Positions 28,424 through 37,786 of a DNA stretch of 64,000 bases are shown here, in pieces. The notes under the pieces were generated by a model that was not told the origin of the DNA, searched no databases, and saw nothing but the letters and a program-made list of their open reading frames with translations. The position numbers and the translations under genes were made by a program. Position 1 is the stretch's first letter; each line of letters starts with the position of its first letter. This stretch comes from Paracoccus sediminis (GTDB lineage Bacteria; Pseudomonadota; Alphaproteobacteria; Rhodobacterales; Rhodobacteraceae): positions 1-64,000 of the forward strand of contig NZ_FZNM01000015.1 of assembly GCF_900188295.1 (NCBI RefSeq), in the 5' to 3' direction.

Positions 28424-29333
28424 AGCCGTGCAGATCCAGCCCGGTCATTCCGGCCAGGGCACGGTTGCCCGCCGAGAATTCGGTGCGATAGCGCGCGGCG
28501 ATCATGGCCTTCAGCCGCGCCTCGATCCGCGCGTCCAGCATCCGCGGCATCGCCCGGTCGAACAGGCGGACCACGCGGTCCTTGGTGCGCCAGGCGATCC
28601 CCGGATCGCGGTGCAAGGGGCTGCGCCGCACCAGCCGGTTCAGTCTTCGGTTAAAGGCGGCCGCGGCGAGTCCCCGGCCGACATTGTCGCCGCCAGGTCG
28701 CCCCGAGGCCGGCGGGCCCAGCGGCAGGTCCAGGAACCGCCCCAGCCGGTCGAAATAATCCCGAGGATCGGCACGCAGCATTTCCTGCGGAAGAACCAGA
28801 ACCCGGTCCGGCCCGAACGCCTCGCGGCAAAAGCCGACCGCGCGTTCGAACCGCAGAAAATCGGGGCGCAGCAGGGGACTGAAGGCCGGATCCTCTTGTC
28901 CGGTGCCGATGAAGTCGCGGGGGGATGCGGTGCCGCCCTGCTTGGCGTATTCGCGCAGCATCGACAGGGCCATGGCGCGCTGTTCGCGGATGGTGATAAG
29001 AATCCGGGCCTGCGGAAAGGCGGCGTGCAGCCTGCGCAGATTGGCCGGCCCGTCATAGCGCCCGGCCAGGGGATCGCCCAGCAGTACCTCTTCGGACCAG
29101 ACCGGCAAAAGCCCTTCGGCCCTCTGCGGCGCCTCGAGCGCGGCGAACCGGGCGGCCAGGGCGGCGGGGTCGAAGATATAGTCGTCGGCCAGCACCAGTC
29201 CGGACACGACATGGCCCCGGCTGCGCGGCCCGCCGCCCAAGGCCATGCCCAGGTCGGCGCGACCGAAGACCTGGCGCTGCAGAAAGGTGGTGGCGGTCTT
29301 GACATAGCCGATGTGGAAGACGGGACCGGTCAT
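28404..29333 (-). CDS. Sulfotransferase family protein
   Basis: A 309-residue PAPS-dependent sulfotransferase-like protein. The phosphate-binding loop is HIGYVKTATTFLQ near the N-terminus and the 3'-phosphate segment is ILITIREQRAMALSMLREY. The C-terminus ends ..LAGMTGLDLHGYGYDLG, a pattern also seen in the remnant at 37.7 kb. It is coupled to the upstream Stf0-like gene through an ATGA overlap and overlaps the GT4 gene downstream. It probably sulfates a sugar of the exopolysaccharide. Confidence 0.88.
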   Translation of the reverse strand: MTGPVFHIGYVKTATTFLQRQVFGRADLGMALGGGPRSRGHVVSGLVLADDYIFDPAALAARFAALEAPQRAEGLLPVWSEEVLLGDPLAGRYDGPANLRRLHAAFPQARILITIREQRAMALSMLREYAKQGGTASPRDFIGTGQEDPAFSPLLRPDFLRFERAVGFCREAFGPDRVLVLPQEMLRADPRDYFDRLGRFLDLPLGPPASGRPGGDNVGRGLAAAAFNRRLNRLVRRSPLHRDPGIAWRTKDRVVRLFDRAMPRMLDARIEARLKAMIAARYRTEFSAGNRALAGMTGLDLHGYGYDLG

Positions 29334-30184
29334 GCCGCGGGATCGTCCAGAACAAAGCCCAGCCCCGCCTTGCGGATGGCGGCGTGCAGCGCGTCAAGAT
29401 TGTCGATCCGGCGCTTTTCCCCGGTGGGCGCCAGATCCGCCGCGACCGGACCGGAGGCCAGGCCCAGATCGTCGCAGATCCGGTCCACGGTGGCCTGGTG
29501 GTTGGCAGGGCCATTCAGATCAGGGTCGTAATCGACGCGCAGATGCGGCAGATCCGCCAGCAGCAGCCGTTCGTAATCCAGCATGGCCAGGTTCCAGCGA
29601 AGCTGATCGACGAATCGGTCCGGATCCAGGGACAGGTGGCGGATCAGCGCGGCACCGTTGCCGCCTTCGCGGATGTGGTACTGGTCGATGACCTGCGCGC
29701 AGGACAGGGACAGCGACTGGTCATAGGTCCGCCGCCGGATATGGATCAGCCGGAACCCGTCGGCCAGCAGCCCGTCCAGAAAGGCGCGATGGTCGGGAAT
29801 GCGCTGCACTTCGAGCATCTGATAGGACAGCAGCTTGCAGCCCCAGGCGCGGCTGGACTTGATCCCGGCCAGCCGGTTCAGGAAACCGCGCGGGCTCAGA
29901 ACGGCATGGTGCAGAACCTCGCCATCGCAATGGATGCCGGGAACCTGGTTCAGCAGCCGGTGCAGCAGCGTGGTGCCCGAACGCGGGCGGCCCAGCATCA
30001 GGAACCGCTGCGTGTCGTTGCGCCGGATCAGGCTTTTCAGGAAAACCCTCGCCTCGAAGGCATAGCCTTTCATCGTGGCGCGGTCGTGATGCCAGCGGCC
30101 CAGCACATAGGGATCGCCCACCGGGGCGATGCGATGCACCGGATGGTCTGCCAGAAGGGCCGCCCGGTCCGGCGCCTGGGCCAT
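29330..30184 (-). CDS. Stf0-like sulfotransferase
   Basis: A 284-residue sulfotransferase. The P-loop FLMLGRPRSGTTLLHRLL is followed by GIHCDGEVLHH, the pattern of the Stf0/LPS sulfotransferase family, and by LIHIRRRTYDQSLSLS as the 3'-phosphate region. ATG 30184 is chosen; the longer open frame to 30454 is antisense-like and contradicts the methyltransferase reading of that DNA. It begins 5 bp after the methyltransferase stop and ends in an ATGA overlap with the next sulfotransferase. The substrate is probably a cell-surface glycan. Confidence 0.87.
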   Translation of the reverse strand: MAQAPDRAALLADHPVHRIAPVGDPYVLGRWHHDRATMKGYAFEARVFLKSLIRRNDTQRFLMLGRPRSGTTLLHRLLNQVPGIHCDGEVLHHAVLSPRGFLNRLAGIKSSRAWGCKLLSYQMLEVQRIPDHRAFLDGLLADGFRLIHIRRRTYDQSLSLSCAQVIDQYHIREGGNGAALIRHLSLDPDRFVDQLRWNLAMLDYERLLLADLPHLRVDYDPDLNGPANHQATVDRICDDLGLASGPVAADLAPTGEKRRIDNLDALHAAIRKAGLGFVLDDPAA

Positions 30185-30189
30185 TTCGC

Positions 30190-30939
30190 TCACGTGTTCC
30201 GGCCTTTCTTGCGCAGGGCCATGGCCAGGTTGAACGAGGCCGGCCCGTAATCCCGGCCCAGTTCGGCCGCGCAACCCCGCGCCAGATGGTTGCGAAAGGG
30301 CGCCACGCCCGTCTTGCGGCCCAACCCCTCGCTCCAGCTCAGCAGGGGGTCGCAAACATACCCCCAAAGGCGCGTGGCGACAGGCTCTAGGGGCGCGAAG
30401 GCCGTGCGGATTTCGTCGGCGGTGTAATGCTTGTGTCCCTTGCGGATGTCGCAAAAGCCATTGTGGGTGCGCCGGTAAAGGCCCAGGCGGAACAGCATCC
30501 GGTGCAGCGCGGGCTTGACTTCGAACGGGTCCAGCCAGGCATGGCGACCGGCATGGGGGACGCTGACGATCAGCAGCCCGCCGGGCCGCAGCGCCCGGAT
30601 GCAGGCCGCGGCAAAGGCGGCCTCGCGTTCCAGCGGCACATGTTCGAAGACATCGGCGCAGATCGCCGCGTCATAGCTCTCTGCCGGTATGTCCATGTCC
30701 AGAAAGTCGCCGCTGCGAATCTCGATCCTGTCCGGGGTGGGGGGGATGATGCGGGGATTCCAGTCGATGCAGGTGATCCGGTCGGCCATGTCCAGATACG
30801 GGTAATCCGGCGCGACCCGGCCGCTGCCGATATCCAGAAGGCTGCCTGTCGGCCCGCCCAGCAGGTCGCGGATGATTCTGACCCGCTGCGCGCCGGGGCT
30901 TTGCGACGGGTCGTCGGAAAGGGCTGGGGACAAGGACAT
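30190..30939 (-). CDS. Class I SAM-dependent methyltransferase
   Basis: A 249-residue methyltransferase of the Methyltransf_11 kind. Motif I is LLDIGSGRVAPDYPYLD (about 34-50); CIDWN marks the acidic residue of motif II; AAICADVFEHVPLE is motif IV and LRPGGLLIVSVPHAG is post-motif. It heads a run with two sulfotransferases and a GT4, so it may methylate a sugar in the same glycan. ATG 30939 is the start. Confidence 0.92.
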   Translation of the reverse strand: MSLSPALSDDPSQSPGAQRVRIIRDLLGGPTGSLLDIGSGRVAPDYPYLDMADRITCIDWNPRIIPPTPDRIEIRSGDFLDMDIPAESYDAAICADVFEHVPLEREAAFAAACIRALRPGGLLIVSVPHAGRHAWLDPFEVKPALHRMLFRLGLYRRTHNGFCDIRKGHKHYTADEIRTAFAPLEPVATRLWGYVCDPLLSWSEGLGRKTGVAPFRNHLARGCAAELGRDYGPASFNLAMALRKKGRNT

Positions 30940-31108
30940 CGGAAACGTTCCACGGCGGTTTGCGGCACTGTCGGTGCTGGCCGGGCCATGGTCAAGACGA
31001 ACCGTTCGGACCGGTTAAGGACGATTCGCGATCCCGCGGCGGGTCCGCTTGAAATCCCTGGGCAATCGGCTAAGACAAGCCGGCCACAAGAGGGACAGCA
31101 GGGATAGC

Positions 31109-31975
31109 ATGGCCGACCCAGCCCGTTTCAGCGCCAATGCCTTTCTGATCGGCGCCCAGAAATCGGGCACCACCTGGCTGGCTTCGCTGCTGGAGCAAAG
31201 CCCCGACATCTGCGTCTCGGATCCCAAGGAACCGCAGTTCTTCACCCGCCAGTTCGGCAAGGGCGAGGATTTCTATCGCGGCTGCTTTGCCCGTCCCGAC
31301 GCGCCGGTGCGGCTGGATGCCTCGACCACCTACAGCTTTCTGCGGCCGGCCCATGCCCTGGACGATCCCGACGCGCCGGGGCTGCTGGATCCCGTGCCGC
31401 AGCGCATCGCCGAATGGGCGCCGGATGCGCGGTTCATCTATGTGCTGCGCGACCCGGTCGGCCGTGCGGCCTCGGCCTATCGCCATTCGATGCGGATGCA
31501 GCCCCCTCCCAAGGGTCCGGTGTCGATGCTGGACTGCCTGCGCGACCAGCCGATGCTGGGACTGATCAGCCGCTATGGCGATCAGATCGAACGCTATCTT
31601 GCCGTTTTTCCGCGCGACCGCTTTCTGTTCCTGGATTTCCGCGACCTGACCGCCGATCCCGGCCTGACGGTGCGGCGGGTCTGCGATTTCCTGGGGGCCG
31701 CGCAGCCCGATCTGCGCCTGTCCGCGGCCGAGGAGGACAAGCATCCGGCCTATCGGCTGACCCCGGTGGGTCAGGCCGTGCACCGGCTGCGCAAGGCATT
31801 GCCGGGACTGGCGGGAACGCTGCAACGCAACCTGCCCAGGCCGCTGGAACGCTATCTGTCGCATCGGGTCGCCCGCGCTCCGGCCAGCATCGCCTTGACC
31901 CATCAGGCCGAGGCCGCGGCCCTGTTCCGCGCGGATCTGGACCGTGTCGAGGCGCTGACGGGCCTGCGGCTCTAG
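31109..31975 (+). CDS. Sulfotransferase domain protein
   Basis: A 288-residue sulfotransferase of the heparan/Nod-sulfotransferase-like group: FLIGAQKSGTTWLASLLEQ (5'-phosphosulfate loop), a following PKEPQFFTRQF, and FIYVLRDPVGRAASAYRHSM (3'-phosphate site). ATG 31109 is chosen with a purine-rich AGCAGGGA upstream; the first 20 residues of the longer frame lie outside the fold. It diverges from the methyltransferase-sulfotransferase operon. Confidence 0.92.
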   Translation: MADPARFSANAFLIGAQKSGTTWLASLLEQSPDICVSDPKEPQFFTRQFGKGEDFYRGCFARPDAPVRLDASTTYSFLRPAHALDDPDAPGLLDPVPQRIAEWAPDARFIYVLRDPVGRAASAYRHSMRMQPPPKGPVSMLDCLRDQPMLGLISRYGDQIERYLAVFPRDRFLFLDFRDLTADPGLTVRRVCDFLGAAQPDLRLSAAEEDKHPAYRLTPVGQAVHRLRKALPGLAGTLQRNLPRPLERYLSHRVARAPASIALTHQAEAAALFRADLDRVEALTGLRL

Positions 31976-32089
31976 CGAAACGGCCGCCGTCGTTGCGCGA
32001 TCGGCAGTTGCGCAGGACGGTCGATTCACCTCTCGTTAGGGCCAATGACTGAACTTCCGTGTTCACCCGAGCATCAGGAGGTTGCCGCC

Positions 32090-32323
32090 ATGTCGCTTAT
32101 CAAGAATGTCACGAACACTTGGTCGGACCCGGTGGCTCTGGCCACCGACGAAATCTGGCAGGCGCGTTGGGGCAGCGTCTTTCTGACCACCACGGCCAAT
32201 CCCGATCCCAAGGACGGGTTTTCGCTGGAACAGGGGCAGGGGGTTCTGATCGGCGCGGGCACCCAGGTCCGCTATCGCAAGGAAGGCCGCGTCGATGCGG
32301 TGATCGTCCACGAGGCGGTGTGA
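32090..32323 (+). CDS. Small protein of unknown function, first gene of a spike-like trio
   Basis: A 77-residue protein without signal peptide or membrane segment, preceded by a near-perfect AGGAGG at ideal spacing, so strong translation is expected. It reads as beta-rich with a central Thr/Asn patch and ends RYRKEGRVDAVIVHEAV. Size and composition resemble small head- or tail-decoration proteins of phages and gene transfer agents, but I do not recognise a family. Its stop overlaps the next start (TGATG), coupling the two. Confidence 0.75.
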   Translation: MSLIKNVTNTWSDPVALATDEIWQARWGSVFLTTTANPDPKDGFSLEQGQGVLIGAGTQVRYRKEGRVDAVIVHEAV

Positions 32324-33453
32324 TGGGCAAGGCCTTCTTTCTGCCCGCGCAGATCCTCGGGGTCGAACGGTTGGGGCGCCAGGCCTCGCCTTCGGCCTAT
32401 CCGGCGATTTCGGAAACCGAAACCGGCGGCATCCTGGTCAAGGCCGGTCCCGTGCCCCTGGAGATCACCATCGACAGTCTTCCCTATCGGGGCAGCTATG
32501 GCATCGACCCCGCGGTTCTGGCCGATGGTCCCGTCAGCCTGGTGCCGCCGGCCATCGTCGGATTGGCCGAAATCGGGCAGGTGCTGACGGTCAAGCCGGG
32601 GCTGTGGGGCCATGACGGAACATTGGCCGCGCCGGTCCTGGCCTGGCAGTGGCTGCGCGACGGCACGGCGATCGCCGGGGCGACCGGCAAGGATTATGTG
32701 CCGACCTCCACGGATCAGGGCACGGCAATCAGCGTGGCCGAAACCGCGCAGGATGCGCATGGCACCGGCCGGGCGGTGTCGACGCCGCTGGCCATGCCGC
32801 AGCCTTCCGTTCCGCAGCCCTCGGTTCCGGCGCCGTCCGGGGCCTTGCTGACGGCGACGCAGCGCGCCAAGGCGGTGGGCACCACGGCCGCGCGGATCTT
32901 TGCCGGATTGGATCTGGGCGCGCCGGCCGCCACGCGCGACATCGTCGTGCTTGCGGCCGCGATCGGATCGGCAGGGGCCACGATCGCCTCTGTCAAGGTG
33001 GCCGGGATCACCGCCACCAGGCTGACCCAGACCCTGTCGGGCGGATCGGGCATCATCTGCATCGGCGCCTATCTGGCGCGCGTTCCCGCCGGAACGATCG
33101 GCGATGTCGAACTGCTGACCTCGGTCAACACCACCGCGCAGCATGTCGCGCTGTTCCGAGGCGAAACCCTGACGCTGGCCGACAGCGCCACCGGCGCCAT
33201 CGCCAACGGGGGATCGGTCGGCATGACAATCCAGGCCGGGCGTGCCGGAGGCAAGGCCTTGGCGCTTGTCGCCAACAACAACGGCACCGCCTTCGACTGG
33301 ACCGGAGGCAGCGAACTTTACGACGAGGATATCCAGACCGGCAAGTTCGTTTCGGCCGCGCTTGGCGATGTCGGTCAGGACGGTCGTGCCGGGCTTTCGG
33401 CCAGCCGCGTTTCGGGTACCGGCCAGATCGCCGGGCTGATCGTCGCGTTCTAG
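32323..33453 (+). CDS. Unknown 376-residue beta-rich protein with Ig-like domain, second gene of a spike-like trio
   Basis: No signal peptide or membrane helix. Residues 1-80 resemble a small attachment domain (MGKAFFLPAQILGVERLG...). About 80-155 is Ig-like, with the pattern W-QWLRDGTAIAGATGKDY typical of bacterial and phage Ig folds. A Pro-Ser hinge (QPSVPQPSVPAPSG) leads to a C-terminal beta sandwich (about 180-376). The lack of secretion signals, the hinge and the gene order fit a phage/GTA-type fibre component rather than an exported adhesin; this is inference. It starts within the stop of the preceding gene and is followed 11 bp later by the beta-helix gene. Confidence 0.75.
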   Translation: MGKAFFLPAQILGVERLGRQASPSAYPAISETETGGILVKAGPVPLEITIDSLPYRGSYGIDPAVLADGPVSLVPPAIVGLAEIGQVLTVKPGLWGHDGTLAAPVLAWQWLRDGTAIAGATGKDYVPTSTDQGTAISVAETAQDAHGTGRAVSTPLAMPQPSVPQPSVPAPSGALLTATQRAKAVGTTAARIFAGLDLGAPAATRDIVVLAAAIGSAGATIASVKVAGITATRLTQTLSGGSGIICIGAYLARVPAGTIGDVELLTSVNTTAQHVALFRGETLTLADSATGAIANGGSVGMTIQAGRAGGKALALVANNNGTAFDWTGGSELYDEDIQTGKFVSAALGDVGQDGRAGLSASRVSGTGQIAGLIVAF

Positions 33454-33464
33454 GGAAAAAGACA

Positions 33465-35591
33465 ATGATCCATGTGAAATTCTCGTCCCCGGCACTGATG
33501 GGCCAGCCGGTCAGGATGATCGTGACCCAGGGCCGGGTGTCGCGCAGTCTCAGCATCGACGCCTTCGGGATGGACAAGCTGCCGTCCCCCGACCCCGACC
33601 CCGATATTGTTCCTGTTCCCGATCCTGATACCATCCCCGGCGGACAAACCGAAACGCCGCCGCCTCCGGTCGATACGGGCAAGGCCACCCTGACCCTTTC
33701 GGCGCGTCGCGGCGATCAGCAGATCGCGCCGGAGGGCGTCGCGTTCTTTGCCGAGGTCAGCGGGTTCGATGCCCAGAAGCCCACGGACGGGTCGGTCTAT
33801 GATCCGACCATGCACGACATCGCCTATGTCTGGAATTTCGGCGACGCCGGGGCGACCCACACCGCCCCCCAGAACATGCTGTCCGAATGGCGCGATGCGA
33901 ACACCGGATACGGCCCCTTCCCCGCGCATGTGTTCACCAAACCCGGAACCTATGCCGTCACCTGCATCGCGACGGAAAAATCCAGCGGCAAGGTCGCGTC
34001 GGCCACCCTGTCGTTCACCGTGCAGGATCCCGAAGCGGTCTTTACCGCCGCGACCACGGTTGTCTGCGCGTCCAGTGGAAACTATGCCGGCGCCCCCGCG
34101 CATGACGTGGCGAACCGCACGACGACCTGGCCCGCCGCCATCGCGCGGCTGAAGGCCCTGAAATCCCTGGGCCAGCCCTGCCGCCTGCTGTTCCGGGGCG
34201 GGGACCAGTTCGAAATGACCGCCAACAACTATGTCGGGAACGCCTATCACAACCTGTATGTGTCCAGTTTCGGGACGGGCCGGGCCACCGTCAAGATTTC
34301 CAGCGGTTCCTTCGCCTTTCAAATCTGGGGCAGCCTGCCGGTCTCGGGCGCCTCGGTTTCCCGACTGGCCTTTGTCGGGCCTTGGGACAGCACGACCGAA
34401 GCGCGCGACCCGGCCTATGCCGCGACCACCAATCCAGGGGCGGTGTCCATCGAAGGCGGGTTCGGCACGGTCCACGACTGCACGGCGACGGGGTGCTATA
34501 CCGCCTTCTCGAACGGCAGCTGGTCGGGATTGACCGCGATTTTTTCGAACTGCCAAGCGACCAACTGGGAAGATTACGGCCTGTATGTGGTGGGTGAAAA
34601 ACCCGTTTCGCCCAGCGATCCCCTGACCGGCTATGTCGGCGTCCTGGGGTGCCGGCTGCATCAGGCGGCCAATGCCCTTCAAGGCGCGAACGGCAAGTCG
34701 GTCACGGACCGGGGCAACCGTCACGGCACCTTGCGGATGCACGCGCAAGGCTATCACTATGTGGATGCCCTGGACGGGTTCTCGCGCAACGGATGGGGCG
34801 CGTCGGCAGGGGTTCCGGTCGATCAGAACATCATCCGCGACCACCGCAACGACCCCAAGAGCCGCGCCTTCTTCAGCCGCATCATGGGTGAAGGGGGATC
34901 GCAAGGCTATGGGAATGGCGCCGCGATCGGCGAGGGTCATGCCGCCAGCAACACCGTCATCGACAAGTTCCTTTTCATGGGCTCGGCCCGCACCCAGAAT
35001 GCCATCGGGATTTCGGGAACCGCCGTGACCGTCCGCAACGGCATCGTGCACCGCCCGAACGTGGGAACCGGTGCGGGCACGGCGGACAGCAGCATCACCC
35101 TGGCCGACGGGCAGCCTGTGGACTTCGCTGCGGCGGCGCTGACCGAACCCGTGCGGGTCTATAACGTAACCATCGTCAATGAGATGGACGACACGCAACA
35201 GGCCCGCAACGGCCAGGGCGCAACGGCCTGGACGCCGGTCGACATCCGGCCCGGCGTCTATGCGGACGGCATGGCGCAGGTGGCGAATATCGTGGTCCAC
35301 CGCCCGAACTTCACCGGGGGCTTCGTCGGCGACGGGCCGCTGAACAGCGCCCGGCTGGGCCTGGTACCGCGCTATCTGGGCTATCGCTGGAAAAACCACG
35401 CCGCCAGCAGCCTGGGCGACAAGCTGGTCATGGACACGTCCTTCGCGACCCCCGCCGATCCCTGGTCGCTGTGGCGCCCCGCACCGGGCGCGAAGGCCAT
35501 CGGATCGGCGACCGGGCTGGTCGCCCATGACGACCTGCTGGGCAACGTGCGGCCCCCGGCGGCGTCGCGCGGGGCGGTCGAGCCTGCCTAG
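33465..35591 (+). CDS. PKD-domain plus beta-helix protein, third gene of a spike-like trio
   Basis: A 708-residue protein. After a short N-terminal module (MIHVKFSSPALMGQPV) and an Asp/Pro repeat hinge (SPDPDPDIVPVPDPD), a PKD domain lies at about 75-185 (AYVWNFGDAG..). A right-handed beta-helix covers about 200-640, with Asn/Gly-rich turns. No signal peptide is present. The order hinge, PKD, beta-helix recalls tailspike or capsule-binding proteins, which bind or cut polysaccharide. Catalysis cannot be assigned. The ATG follows AGGGAAAAAGACA. It overlaps the last 4 bp of the convergent VPLPA-CTERM gene. Same-strand longer frames upstream are out of frame with the preceding gene's protein. Confidence 0.8.
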   Translation: MIHVKFSSPALMGQPVRMIVTQGRVSRSLSIDAFGMDKLPSPDPDPDIVPVPDPDTIPGGQTETPPPPVDTGKATLTLSARRGDQQIAPEGVAFFAEVSGFDAQKPTDGSVYDPTMHDIAYVWNFGDAGATHTAPQNMLSEWRDANTGYGPFPAHVFTKPGTYAVTCIATEKSSGKVASATLSFTVQDPEAVFTAATTVVCASSGNYAGAPAHDVANRTTTWPAAIARLKALKSLGQPCRLLFRGGDQFEMTANNYVGNAYHNLYVSSFGTGRATVKISSGSFAFQIWGSLPVSGASVSRLAFVGPWDSTTEARDPAYAATTNPGAVSIEGGFGTVHDCTATGCYTAFSNGSWSGLTAIFSNCQATNWEDYGLYVVGEKPVSPSDPLTGYVGVLGCRLHQAANALQGANGKSVTDRGNRHGTLRMHAQGYHYVDALDGFSRNGWGASAGVPVDQNIIRDHRNDPKSRAFFSRIMGEGGSQGYGNGAAIGEGHAASNTVIDKFLFMGSARTQNAIGISGTAVTVRNGIVHRPNVGTGAGTADSSITLADGQPVDFAAAALTEPVRVYNVTIVNEMDDTQQARNGQGATAWTPVDIRPGVYADGMAQVANIVVHRPNFTGGFVGDGPLNSARLGLVPRYLGYRWKNHAASSLGDKLVMDTSFATPADPWSLWRPAPGAKAIGSATGLVAHDDLLGNVRPPAASRGAVEPA

Positions 35592-36181
35592 ACCGGCTTT
35601 CGGCGCCTGCGCATCATGGCAAGGGCGCCGAGACCCAGGGGCAGAAGGGCCGCAGAGGCGGGCAGGGGGACGGGGGCCAGTTCGACGATGGTGAAGGTTG
35701 TGGTAATCGCTCCGGCACGGCCCCACCGATCGCCGGTCGAAAGATCAAATCCGTCCCCATCCCACCTGCCCCAACTGGTAAGCGTCACTTGGGATCCATC
35801 CGACCATATCCCGAAAGCATCTGCGACGATCGTCAGCGGATCAAGGCTGACAAGACGTTCCCGAGAATAAGTCGTGCAATCGAAAGATCCTATGGAACAA
35901 TCGGATGCCTTGTATCCGTCTTCGTCTTCGCCGATTTCCGCCTGCAAGCGGAAAATGTCCCCTTTGACGGCATTGGGGAAAAGCGTCGACACGTATCCCG
36001 GAACATCCAGAATATCCAATTCTTCAGCGAAGAAGCTTTCATCGATTTCTTCATCATACAGAAAGACATCCTCGAATACGCTGCTTTCATACCGCAAGTC
36101 ATATCCGACGCTGGCAGCCTGGACGGCCTGTCCCATCCCGAACACCACGGCTGCCGCCGCAGCCAAAGCCCTGATAACCAT
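35588..36181 (-). CDS. VPLPA-CTERM sorting domain protein
   Basis: A 197-residue exported protein. The N-terminus has a signal peptide (MVIRALAAAAAVVFGMGQAVQAAS). The C-terminus is the tripartite sorting signal: VPLPASAALLPLGLGALAMM followed by RRRRKPV. The central region is Asp/Glu rich and includes a Cys pair (SDCSIGSFDC). Such proteins are cut or anchored by the matching exosortase, here xrtD about 3.6 kb away. ATG 36181 is used, since the longer frame upstream lacks a signal peptide. Base composition is less GC-rich than the neighbours. Function beyond surface display is unknown. Confidence 0.88.
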   Translation of the reverse strand: MVIRALAAAAAVVFGMGQAVQAASVGYDLRYESSVFEDVFLYDEEIDESFFAEELDILDVPGYVSTLFPNAVKGDIFRLQAEIGEDEDGYKASDCSIGSFDCTTYSRERLVSLDPLTIVADAFGIWSDGSQVTLTSWGRWDGDGFDLSTGDRWGRAGAITTTFTIVELAPVPLPASAALLPLGLGALAMMRRRRKPV

Positions 36182-36460
36182 GAAACCCCCAAAGAAAAGC
36201 GCCGCCGAATCAACAGCGATAACGCGGCCGGGGCCATGATCGGATCCGGGAACGGGAAAAGTCTTGGGGAAAGCAGGGCGGGGCGATCTATCTTGGCGCG
36301 AAACGCCATGCAAAACAGATCCTTGAACAATTAACCCGATCTTTATCAATTCAGCCGTCCGGGCCGCTTTCCCTTGCGGGACCGGCCCGCGGACGGCTTT
36401 ACTCGGCCGCGCCTTCCCGGCAAGGTGCGCCGGATCTGCGTTTTCCATGATGGCGGACCC

Positions 36461-37786
36461 ATGCCCGACCCCCAGGTGCGTCCGCGCATCGCCTATCTGA
36501 CCGGCCAGTATCCCGCCGTTTCGCACACCTTCATCCTGCGAGAGATCCTGGCCCTGCGCGCCATGGGGTTTTCTATCGACACCTGTTCGGTGCGCGCTTC
36601 CGGTCCTGAACATCAGCGCGGTCCTGACGAACGCGACGCCGCCGCGACCAGCTTCTATGTCCAGCCTTCGGCCCGGTCCCCGCGCCATCTGGCCCGGACG
36701 GCCGCACTGGTCCTTGGTCGGCCCCGGTCGCTGGCACGGATGATGCGCCGGGCCTGGTCCATTCGGCCGCCCGGTTTGCGCGGGCTGGCCTATCACCTGT
36801 TCTATGCCGCCGAGGCCGCCCTGCTGGCAGCCCATCTGGACGGGCGCGGCATCGCGCGGCTGCATAACCATTTCGCCGGGGCCAGTGCCTCGGTATCCCT
36901 GCTGGCCGCGGTTTTCCTGGACATTCCGTTCAGCTTTACCCTGCACGGTCCCGCCGATCTGGTCGAGGCAGGCTCTGCCCGGCTGGACCGCAAGATCGCG
37001 GCGGCCGATTTCGTGGCCTGCATCAGCCATTTCGCCCGCAGCCAGGCGATGATCCATGCCGATCCCGCGGACTGGCCGAAACTGCGCATCGTCCATTGCG
37101 CCGTCGATCCGGCCCGCTATGCCGATGCCGGCGATGGTGATCTGCGGGGGCCGCAAGGCCCGGTCCGGCTAGTCTTCGTGGGCCGTCTGGCGCCGGTCAA
37201 AGGCGTGCGGGTTCTGCTGGATGCCGTCGGGAAGGCCCTGGCCCGGGGGGCGGATCTGCATCTGACCGTGATCGGCGACGGTCCCGACCGCGCCACGCTT
37301 CAGGCGGCGGCGGCCCCGCTGGGCGGCGCGGTGCGTTTTACCGGATACCGGTCCCAGGACGAGGTGGCGGCGCATCTGGCCGAAAGCGACCTCTTCGTGC
37401 TGGCCAGTTTCGCCGAAGGCGTGCCGGTGGTGCTGATGGAGGCGATGGCCAGCGGCCTGCCGGTCGTCGCCACCCGGATCGCCGGAATTCCCGAACTGGT
37501 GGACGACGGCAAAAGCGGGGCGATCGTGGCGCCGGGCGACGCCGCGGCCCTGGCGGACGCGATCGCACGCCTGGCCGCGGATCCGGAATTGCGCCGGCGG
37601 ATGGGCCGGGCGGGGCGCGCAGCCGTGTCGCGGGATTTCGCCCTGCAAACCGAAGCGGCGCGGCTGGCGCGGCTGTTCAGCGAAGGACCGGACGCTGCCC
37701 TGCGCCCGCAGCCTCTGGCTGCGGCAGGCGATCCCCGGCCGGATCCAGCCCCCATTCCGACAGATCCAGCCCCGTCAGCCGGGTAA
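36461..37786 (+). CDS. Family 4 glycosyltransferase
   Basis: A 441-residue GT-B enzyme, beginning with RIAYLTGQYPAVSHTFILRE, typical of colanic-acid-type WcaL/ExoL glycosyltransferases. The donor domain has LVFVGRLAPVKGVRVLLDA and FAEGVPVVLMEAMASGLPVV. ATG 36461 is chosen from homology to the usual short lead. The last 40 or so residues (after LARLFSEGPDAALRP) are Pro/Asp-rich and run into DNA that, on the other strand, reads as a broken sulfotransferase end. The original gene end may thus have been altered by a rearrangement. Confidence 0.92.
   Translation: MPDPQVRPRIAYLTGQYPAVSHTFILREILALRAMGFSIDTCSVRASGPEHQRGPDERDAAATSFYVQPSARSPRHLARTAALVLGRPRSLARMMRRAWSIRPPGLRGLAYHLFYAAEAALLAAHLDGRGIARLHNHFAGASASVSLLAAVFLDIPFSFTLHGPADLVEAGSARLDRKIAAADFVACISHFARSQAMIHADPADWPKLRIVHCAVDPARYADAGDGDLRGPQGPVRLVFVGRLAPVKGVRVLLDAVGKALARGADLHLTVIGDGPDRATLQAAAAPLGGAVRFTGYRSQDEVAAHLAESDLFVLASFAEGVPVVLMEAMASGLPVVATRIAGIPELVDDGKSGAIVAPGDAAALADAIARLAADPELRRRMGRAGRAAVSRDFALQTEAARLARLFSEGPDAALRPQPLAAAGDPRPDPAPIPTDPAPSAG

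Noticed and set aside
30185..30454. N-terminal extension of the Stf0-like sulfotransferase
   Set aside because: This DNA encodes the C-terminus of the methyltransferase in another frame; the ATG at 30184 fits the family.
32649..35591. 980-codon reading of the beta-helix gene
   Set aside because: The first 272 codons overlap the Ig-like gene in a different frame and are low complexity; ATG 33465 with its ribosome site is the real start.
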